This document shows, one piece after another, positions 32,117 to 37,474 of a stretch of DNA of 37,474 nucleotides. Position 1 is the stretch's first letter. The number at the start of each line of letters is the position of its first letter. The position numbers and the translations under genes are program-made. Where the stretch lies: NCBI GenBank assembly GCA_902538525.1, contig CACBFA010000007.1:1-37474 (forward strand). Direction: 5' to 3'. Source of the DNA: an uncultured Pelagibacteraceae bacterium. Its GTDB lineage: Bacteria > Pseudomonadota > Alphaproteobacteria > Pelagibacterales > Pelagibacteraceae. The notes beneath the pieces were generated by a model that ran no database searches, was not told the origin of the DNA, and saw nothing but the letters and a program-made list of their open reading frames with translations.

Positions 32117-33177
32117 AGAAAATTAAATTCATTACATTTAAGTTTATTATACAAACTATCTGCAATGTAATTATACTCGCTATCCTTTGCATCATAATCC
32201 TGTTTTTTAAATAAATTAACATTTTTTACTACACTTTTATGGAAATCCAATTCACAAAAAGAAAATAACTTTTTTGTATTTTCTTCTAAATCTAAAATAA
32301 ATTTATCATAATTAAGAAGAATAAGATTATTTGAAAATATTTGATTGGAAAGATACTTTTGTAGTATCATTTGGTATAAAGATATCCATTGATGTAAATA
32401 CCCTTCATAATTTTTGTTTTCTTCGAATAAATTTTTACTTATTTTAAAACTATTATCTTCTATTCTTAATGCTTTCCTATTTTTGCCAAACTCGAAATGA
32501 GACAAAAAGTATAAATTTTCATTAAAGCCATCGATTTTTTCTGATAAATCTAAAAATCTATTATGCACTCTTTCTGATGAACACGCTGTATTTGAAGGAT
32601 TTCTATAACATAATATAATTTTACAATCTTTAAATAAATTAAGAATATAATTTAGTCTAAACACGTTATAATTTCCTTTAGACAAATATCTTTTCTTTTT
32701 ATTTATAAATATTATTTTTTTTATAAAAAAATAAAGTTTTTTTTTTAGTTTATGATTACTATATGTTTTGTCTAAAAATCTGCAGAAACCAAATTCATTG
32801 TACTTTTCTAAAACCTCGGCCCATATCAACTCTTCAAACGCATCTGGTGAATCTATATCAATTTGTAAGCCATCATCATGCAATCTCGCAAACTTTTGAT
32901 TTCCAAAATAATAAAATTTTTTAAAAAAACTCCAGGTTAAAGGTGTTTTAAAAAAAGGTAATTGACCATAAGTACATGAAGAAACTTGATTTGAATTGTT
33001 AATCAAGTTTAGTAAGAATGTAGTCCCAGATCTTGGCATTCCACAAATAAAAATTGGACGATCTATTTCAATATTTCTTGATTTAATAAATAAATTTTCT
33101 ATTTCTGAAACTAAATCAAAAACAAAAAACTTTTTTTGAATAATAAAGTTAAAATTATTTATCTTTTGATTTTTCAA
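32113..33177 (-). CDS. PAPS-dependent sulfotransferase family protein
   Basis: Protein of about 354 residues. The 5'-phosphosulfate loop is clear at PIFICGMPRSGTTFLLNLI (G46 to T53), and a 3'-phosphate site appears as LCYRNPSNTACSSERVHNRF. The family moves sulfate from PAPS to carbohydrates, lipids or proteins; the acceptor is unknown. The frame opens at TTG 33177, inside the end of the upstream small-protein gene (23-nt overlap); no ATG occurs before the P-loop Met47, so either this TTG or another non-ATG start is used. No signal peptide, so presumably cytoplasmic. The tail-to-tail neighbour is an ASST-like protein. Confidence 0.82.
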   Translation of the reverse strand: MKNQKINNFNFIIQKKFFVFDLVSEIENLFIKSRNIEIDRPIFICGMPRSGTTFLLNLINNSNQVSSCTYGQLPFFKTPLTWSFFKKFYYFGNQKFARLHDDGLQIDIDSPDAFEELIWAEVLEKYNEFGFCRFLDKTYSNHKLKKKLYFFIKKIIFINKKKRYLSKGNYNVFRLNYILNLFKDCKIILCYRNPSNTACSSERVHNRFLDLSEKIDGFNENLYFLSHFEFGKNRKALRIEDNSFKISKNLFEENKNYEGYLHQWISLYQMILQKYLSNQIFSNNLILLNYDKFILDLEENTKKLFSFCELDFHKSVVKNVNLFKKQDYDAKDSEYNYIADSLYNKLKCNEFNFL

Positions 33178-33373
33178 CTTTTTTTCTTTTGATCTTATTA
33201 TATAATAATTTAAATGGATAAAAAATTACTCCAAAAAAAATTACTACCGCCAAAAAAATAAATACTACTGCTTGACCTATTAATGGTATCAAAGGAGCTA
33301 TACCTAAATATGCATAAGATATGTTTGTTAGAGCAAAAAATATCGCAATCGAAAATGATACAAATTTTATCAT
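33155..33373 (-). CDS. Small membrane protein, 72 residues, function unknown
   Basis: The sequence starts MIKFVSFSIAIFFALTNISYA, which looks like a signal peptide or a first membrane helix, then a second long hydrophobic helix (IGQAVVFIFLAVVIFFGVIF, about residues 32-51), and a very basic cytoplasmic-type tail (KLLYNKIKRKKVEKSKDK). This layout suggests a small two-helix or processed one-helix inner membrane protein. The ATG is convincing and the gene is coupled to the sulfotransferase by a 23-nt overlap. I do not recognise a family. Confidence 0.65.
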   Translation of the reverse strand: MIKFVSFSIAIFFALTNISYAYLGIAPLIPLIGQAVVFIFLAVVIFFGVIFYPFKLLYNKIKRKKVEKSKDK

Positions 33374-33476
33374 TAATTAAATTTTTTTAATATTAATATA
33401 TTAATTTTATAAAACAACCAAATCTAGTATATATTCTTATGATTAAAATAACATTTACAAATAAAATTTAAAATCG

Positions 33477-33554
33477 ATGCCACTTCAGAAATCAGTAATA
33501 TATTTTTTTATTATTGTGCTATTTATTCTTTTAATTATTTCAATTTTAATTTAA
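33477..33554 (+). CDS. Possible 25-residue transmembrane peptide
   Basis: ATG at 33477 opens a frame of 25 codons: a short polar start (MPLQKSV) followed by an uninterrupted run of Ile/Leu/Phe/Val to the end. Its TAA stop shares a base with the ATG of the thioesterase gene (TAATG), the same coupling used by several real gene pairs in this window. No Shine-Dalgarno is evident. AT-rich DNA readily encodes hydrophobic strings, so chance is a serious alternative. Confidence 0.35.
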   Translation: MPLQKSVIYFFIIVLFILLIISILI

Positions 33555-33973
33555 TGAAAAAATTTAAACAAATTAGCGTTAAAAAAGGTTTCATGAGGCA
33601 CAATGGAGGTTTGCTACTAAGAGATATTTCAAAAAATAAATATGAATTTAAAACTAAAATAAAAAGAAACCATCTTAACAGAGCTGGTATAACCCACGGT
33701 GGGTATATAGCATCGATCATAGATACCGGGTGTGGTTCTGGAGCCCATAGAATTTCGGGTAATCAACCTTGTGTAACAATAACACTTAATATTAACTTTA
33801 TAGGACCTTCAACCATTGGTGATGAAATTTTTGGATATGTAAAAATTAAAAAAAAAACAAAAAGTATGGTTTTTTTAGAGTGCTATTTAGAATGTAAAGG
33901 TAAAATAATTGCATCTGCTACAGGTATTTGGAAAATACTTCAACGTAAATTGCCCCATGCAGGTCTAAGCTAA
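33554..33973 (+). CDS. PaaI-type hotdog-fold thioesterase
   Basis: Protein of 139 residues with a single hotdog domain. The signature H48-G-G (ITHGGYIASIIDTGCG) with D57 on the following helix marks the PaaI/YdiI-like acyl-CoA thioesterase group; TITLNINFIGPSTIGDEIFG is the matching second half. It probably hydrolyses an aromatic or short acyl-CoA; the substrate is not defined. Its ATG overlaps the stop of a possible 25-codon ORF, and its stop overlaps that of the convergent TRAP permease gene (CTAA, 4 nt). Confidence 0.87.
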   Translation: MKKFKQISVKKGFMRHNGGLLLRDISKNKYEFKTKIKRNHLNRAGITHGGYIASIIDTGCGSGAHRISGNQPCVTITLNINFIGPSTIGDEIFGYVKIKKKTKSMVFLECYLECKGKIIASATGIWKILQRKLPHAGLS

Positions 33974-36291
33974 ATTCTTCTTCTTATATTTAAATAACCA
34001 AAGATTAATAAAAGAATAAGAGCAATAGGATAAATTATTTCTTTTTTTGGTCTATTCTGATTTTCAATTTTAAATTCTTTAATAATATCTCCCATATCTA
34101 AACCAGATTTTTTTGCAATTCCATTCCATTTTAAAGTATCAATTATGGTTTTATTATCTTCTACAACTAAGCTCATTCCATAATCATCTAAACTGAAATT
34201 TTCATCAAAACTATTTTTTTCAATTACAAATAATTTATATCTTTCGCCGTACTCTGTAAGTCTAGTAATTTTAATTCTTATCTCTTTATTATAATCAAAC
34301 TGTTTTTTGTTTATTTCTTCAATGCTTAAATAGTTATATTTTGGGTAAAATTTATTTAGAATAAATTCTGGAGATAATAATGAAATTGAAATTATTAAAA
34401 AAATAATAATCTCATACCATCTCAGTTTGTTTATAAACCAACCCTGAGTAGCAGAAGTAAATACTAAAATCCCAATCAATGAGGTTGCTATGACCATTAA
34501 ACCATGCCATATACTTTCAATACCAATTAATAATAACTCGCTGTTAAATAAGAATACAATAGGAAGTATTCCTGTTCTTAGACTATACCAAAATGCCTGA
34601 GCTCCTGTCCTTAACGGGTCTCCACCAGAAATGGCAGCTGCTGCGTAAGATGCTAAGCCAACTGGAGGTGTTACGTCTGCCATAAGACCAAAATAGAATA
34701 CGAATAAATGAACAGCAATTAGAGGAAAAATAAATCCTGATGCATTTCCAACATCAACAAGAACAGTTGCCATTAGAGATGCTACAACAACGTAGTTTGC
34801 CGTAGTTGGTAAACCCATACCCAGTAGTAAACACAAAATAATAGTTAAAAACAAAAGAATAATAACATTATCTTTTGCAATAGACTCGATTACAATTATT
34901 AAATTAGTACTCAAACCTGTAGATCCAACTGCACCAACTATAATACCTGCTGTTGCAATTGCTATTCCGACGCTAACCATATTCAAGGCACCCTTTTCGA
35001 AACCAACAACAGTTTGGTTGTACCAATATATTAAAGCATTCTTAAATTTCTTTTCTTTAAAAATTTTATTTAAAAGATTAACTATAATTAGAGTTATTGT
35101 AGCAAAAAAAATAGAGTATGAAGCTGTAAGCCTCATATAAACTAGTAGATATACGAGAACGAATATAGGAACTAAAAAATGTATTCCTTCTAAAAATGTT
35201 TTTTTCAATTTTGGAATATCGTTTTCATCCATACCTTTCAAATTTAATTTAAGTGCTTCAAGGTGAGATATATAGAATAATGCAATATAAGAAATTATTG
35301 CTGGTAAGAAAGCATGTTTAACAACTTCAAAATATGTAACACCAATAAAACTTGCCATCACAAATGCTGCTGCTCCCATAACAGGAGGCATTATTTGACC
35401 ATTAACTGATGAAGATACTTCGATAGCACCCGCTTTTTCTTTAGAAAAACCTGTCTTTTTCATAATTGGGATTGTAAATGTTCCTGTAGTAACCGTATTT
35501 GCAATCGATGATCCAGAGATCAATCCTGTCATACCAGATCCTAGAATGGCTGCCTTAGCAGGACCACCTCGCATTTTTCCAACCATTGCAAAAGCTAAAT
35601 CTAAAAAATATTTACCTCCCCCAGCAGTCTCTAAAAGTGCTCCAAAAAGTACAAAGAGAAAAATGAAATCAACAGAAACACCTATCGGAATTCCAAAAAT
35701 TGCTTCTTGATCAAACCACTGAAAACCAATTAATCTTTTTAATGATAATCCGCCATGAGAAATTATATCTGGTGCATATTGACCAAAATAAGAAAATAAC
35801 AAAAAACAAACCGCAATAACGACTAATGGGATACCTATTACTCTGCGTGTAGCCTCTAGAAGAATTAATATTCCGATTATTCCAAGTATTAACTCAATTG
35901 GAATAGTAAAATCGTCAAAAAAATTTATTTTAAGTAATATTCCACCCCTGTCTACTAATTGATCATAAAAAAAATAAATATATAAACAACAAGCTGCACC
36001 TGTTATTGCAATTAATATATCTATAAAATTTACTTTTTTACCCCGTGCAAATGGAAATATTAAAAAAGCTAGCAAAAGTGCAAAACCAAGATGAATTGCT
36101 CTAGCAGGTAAACCCTTAAATATTCCAAAATTAAACCAAAATGGAAATGGAGAAGCATACCAAAGCTGAAATAAAGACCAGGTTATCGCAATAACTGCAA
36201 CTAACTTTAAATGAAAACCTGTTAGATTTCTTGTAGGAGAAAGATCTTCTTTAATCTTATTTTCAATTTTTTTTTCTATGTCTGCTGACAT
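33970..36291 (-). CDS. TRAP transporter fused permease (4TM/12TM, TAXI type)
   Basis: Large membrane protein of 773 residues that combines the small and large TRAP membrane subunits. The N-terminal part (about 20-170) corresponds to the DctQ-like segment; the rest is the DctM-like domain with SGSSIANTVTTGTFTIP, GQIMPPVMGAAAFVMA and LGMGLPTTANYVVVASLMA. After the permease (beyond about 640) there is an extra soluble segment with a PDZ-like stretch (NGIAKKSGLDMGDIIKEF) and a last membrane helix, resembling the DUF3394 extension of some TAXI permeases. Transport is driven by an ion gradient and uses the binding protein encoded upstream. Substrate unknown, likely an organic acid. Confidence 0.92.
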   Translation of the reverse strand: MSADIEKKIENKIKEDLSPTRNLTGFHLKLVAVIAITWSLFQLWYASPFPFWFNFGIFKGLPARAIHLGFALLLAFLIFPFARGKKVNFIDILIAITGAACCLYIYFFYDQLVDRGGILLKINFFDDFTIPIELILGIIGILILLEATRRVIGIPLVVIAVCFLLFSYFGQYAPDIISHGGLSLKRLIGFQWFDQEAIFGIPIGVSVDFIFLFVLFGALLETAGGGKYFLDLAFAMVGKMRGGPAKAAILGSGMTGLISGSSIANTVTTGTFTIPIMKKTGFSKEKAGAIEVSSSVNGQIMPPVMGAAAFVMASFIGVTYFEVVKHAFLPAIISYIALFYISHLEALKLNLKGMDENDIPKLKKTFLEGIHFLVPIFVLVYLLVYMRLTASYSIFFATITLIIVNLLNKIFKEKKFKNALIYWYNQTVVGFEKGALNMVSVGIAIATAGIIVGAVGSTGLSTNLIIVIESIAKDNVIILLFLTIILCLLLGMGLPTTANYVVVASLMATVLVDVGNASGFIFPLIAVHLFVFYFGLMADVTPPVGLASYAAAAISGGDPLRTGAQAFWYSLRTGILPIVFLFNSELLLIGIESIWHGLMVIATSLIGILVFTSATQGWFINKLRWYEIIIFLIISISLLSPEFILNKFYPKYNYLSIEEINKKQFDYNKEIRIKITRLTEYGERYKLFVIEKNSFDENFSLDDYGMSLVVEDNKTIIDTLKWNGIAKKSGLDMGDIIKEFKIENQNRPKKEIIYPIALILLLIFGYLNIRRRI

Positions 36292-36305
36292 TCAGCTTAA
36301 TATAT

Positions 36306-36336
36306 AAAAAAAAAGGCCCAATAGATATATTGGGCC
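36306..36336 (-). terminator. Intrinsic terminator / attenuator between TAXI binding protein and permease
   Basis: Read on the minus strand, GGCCCAATA pairs perfectly with TATTGGGCC (9 bp, loop of 4, positions 36336 to 36315), and a run of nine T follows (36314-36306). It lies in the 68-nt spacer after the binding-protein stop and before the permease start. Partial termination here would give more binding protein than permease, a common need in such transporters. Confidence 0.9.
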
Positions 36337-36359
36337 TCAATTTTTTTATATAGATTTAA

Positions 36360-37367
36360 TTACATTAAACCAGCTTCTTTATAATATTTAACAGCTCCAG
36401 GATGAAGTGGTGCCGATAAACCATCAGCTATCATATTTTTTTTCTCTAAAGGAGCAAAAGCTGGATGTTGTTTTCTAAAATCATCAAAATTTTCAAAAAC
36501 AGCTTTTGTAACCTGGTAAACTAAGTCTTCAGATACATCTACACTTGTTACTACAGTAGCTTTAACACCGAATGTAGTTACATCTTTTTTCTGTTTAGTA
36601 TAAGTACCTTTTGGAATTGTTGCAGATGCATAATAATCAGCTCCGCTGATAATTCCATTAATTACATCTCCAGTTAAATTGATTGGCATAGCTTTAGCTG
36701 CACATGTTGCCGCTTGTTCCATTGCCCCATTTGGAAAACCTACTGAATATCCAAACGCATCAATTTTACCATCACATAGAGCTTTTACTTGCTCTGAAGA
36801 TGTTAGCTCAGTAACTGATTTAAAGAAACTGTTATCAACGCCCATAGCTTTCATTAATTCTTCCATTGTTCCTCTTTGGCCAGAACCTGGATTTCCAATG
36901 TTTACTACTTTTCCTTTTAGACCCATAAAATCTTTAACTTTTGCTTTTTTTCTAGCCCAGATTTGAAATGGCTCGTTATGTACTGAGAAAACGGCTCTTA
37001 AATTTTTGAATTGTTTCCCTTCCCATTTGCTTGATCCATTGTAAGCATGATATTGCCAATCAGATTGAGCTACACCAAATTGAAACTCACCATCTTTTAT
37101 TTGCCCGATGTTATAATTTGAGCCTCCAGTTGAAGGAGCGGTACATCTGTAAGCTTTATCTTTCATGCCTTTTTTTCTACCATGTTCAGCACTAATTGCT
37201 GATTTGTGTAACATTTTACAAATGGCATTTCCTGTCTGAAAGTAAACTCCAGTTGGTCCTCCTGTGCCTATTGTAAAAAACTCCGCTGATTTTGCTATTG
37301 ATCCAAAAGAAAATATAGCAGCAAAAATAATCAGAGAGCTTGATATTGTTGATAATATTTTTTTCAT
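36360..37367 (-). CDS. TAXI-family TRAP transporter solute-binding protein
   Basis: Periplasmic binding protein of 335 residues. A signal peptide (about residues 1-27, MKKILSTISSSLIIFAAIFS... ending AKSA before EFF) is followed by the TAXI start FFTIGTGGPTGVYFQTGNAI. GKVVNIGNPGSGQRGTMEEL and KIDAFGYSVGFPNGAMEQAA are family features. TAXI proteins bind glutamate or other carboxylates in the few characterised cases; the ligand here is unknown. A strong Shine-Dalgarno precedes the ATG. The gene heads a two-gene operon with the fused permease, separated by a terminator hairpin. Confidence 0.94.
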   Translation of the reverse strand: MKKILSTISSSLIIFAAIFSFGSIAKSAEFFTIGTGGPTGVYFQTGNAICKMLHKSAISAEHGRKKGMKDKAYRCTAPSTGGSNYNIGQIKDGEFQFGVAQSDWQYHAYNGSSKWEGKQFKNLRAVFSVHNEPFQIWARKKAKVKDFMGLKGKVVNIGNPGSGQRGTMEELMKAMGVDNSFFKSVTELTSSEQVKALCDGKIDAFGYSVGFPNGAMEQAATCAAKAMPINLTGDVINGIISGADYYASATIPKGTYTKQKKDVTTFGVKATVVTSVDVSEDLVYQVTKAVFENFDDFRKQHPAFAPLEKKNMIADGLSAPLHPGAVKYYKEAGLM

Positions 37368-37370
37368 ATA

Positions 37371-37378
37371 CCCTCTCT
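37371..37378 (-). promoter_or_regulatory. Strong Shine-Dalgarno for the TAXI binding protein
   Basis: On the minus strand AGAGAGGG lies 3 nt before the ATG of the binding-protein gene (start 37367). Most genes in this window have weak or hidden ribosome binding sites, so this one stands out and fits a protein needed in high amount. Confidence 0.6.
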
Positions 37379-37421
37379 AAAGTTTTAAAATCAAATCTAA
37401 CTATTTATTGCTTCGAGTGTC

Positions 37422-37435
37422 TAGTAAATTCACTA
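37422..37435. promoter_or_regulatory. Imperfect palindrome upstream of the TAXI operon
   Basis: TAGTAAATTCACTA is a near-perfect 14-bp inverted repeat (one mismatched pair) about 55-68 nt upstream of the binding-protein start. It could be an operator for a dimeric regulator, but short palindromes are frequent in AT-rich DNA and no regulator gene is adjacent. Confidence 0.25.
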
Positions 37436-37474
37436 AATATAAGTATTGCTAATTAAGGAATTTTTAAAATAATT

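Overview
The window looks like a chromosomal segment of a streamlined, AT-rich alphaproteobacterium, most likely SAR11 (Pelagibacterales, 'Candidatus Pelagibacter' and relatives). The reasons are the AT-rich sequence with Lys/Asn/Ile-rich proteins, almost no spacer between genes, stop and start codons that overlap at many junctions, and the gene content: BolA/DnaJ/CobST, RegB, GltBD, a TAXI-type TRAP transporter and small metabolite-handling enzymes. No phage genes, insertion sequences, CRISPR array or large repeats were seen. The species assignment is an inference from style and content, not from a marker-gene comparison.

Layout. (1) 1-3350: the first codons of a BolA-like gene (minus) diverge from a plus-strand operon of a C-terminal J-domain protein, the AAA+ subunit CobS and the VWA subunit CobT. 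(2) 3342-16511: an unbroken minus-strand run, read from high to low coordinate: GT4 glycosyltransferase, thrS, infC, rpmI, rplT, pheS, pheT, lepA, tRNA-Ser(GGA), gyrB, and a RegB/PrrB-type redox sensor kinase. It combines the classic translation cluster (Thr-tRNA synthetase, IF3, L35, L20, Phe-tRNA synthetase, EF4) with DNA supercoiling and a global redox regulator. (3) 16554-23237: an alpha/beta hydrolase (plus) converges on the gltD-gltB glutamate synthase operon (minus). (4) 23416-30519: uppP (plus) converges on a minus-strand operon of aceE, aceF, a gamma-butyrobetaine-hydroxylase-like dioxygenase and an EamA-type exporter. AceE carries an extra N-terminal lipoyl domain. (5) 30617-33554: tRNA-Arg(ACG), a membrane-anchored arylsulfotransferase-like protein (plus), a PAPS-type sulfotransferase and a small membrane protein (minus), then a 25-codon hydrophobic ORF (plus). 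(6) 33554-37367: a hotdog thioesterase (plus) converging on a TAXI TRAP transporter (minus). The transporter's solute-binding gene and fused permease gene are separated by a clear intrinsic terminator/attenuator.

How the genes work together. Most are core metabolism: translation, nitrogen assimilation through GOGAT, pyruvate entry into the TCA cycle, undecaprenyl phosphate recycling, and uptake of an organic anion. The more unusual parts are the E1-lipoyl fusion with its coupled dioxygenase and exporter, the CobS/CobT pair in a lineage thought not to make cobalamin de novo, and the two sulfotransferase-like genes placed tail to tail. All five convergent gene pairs overlap in their stop codons, so none has room for an intrinsic terminator between the genes. 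No stretch longer than 300 bases lacks a gene; the largest spacers (6681-6850, 23238-23415, 37368-37474) are commented on below.
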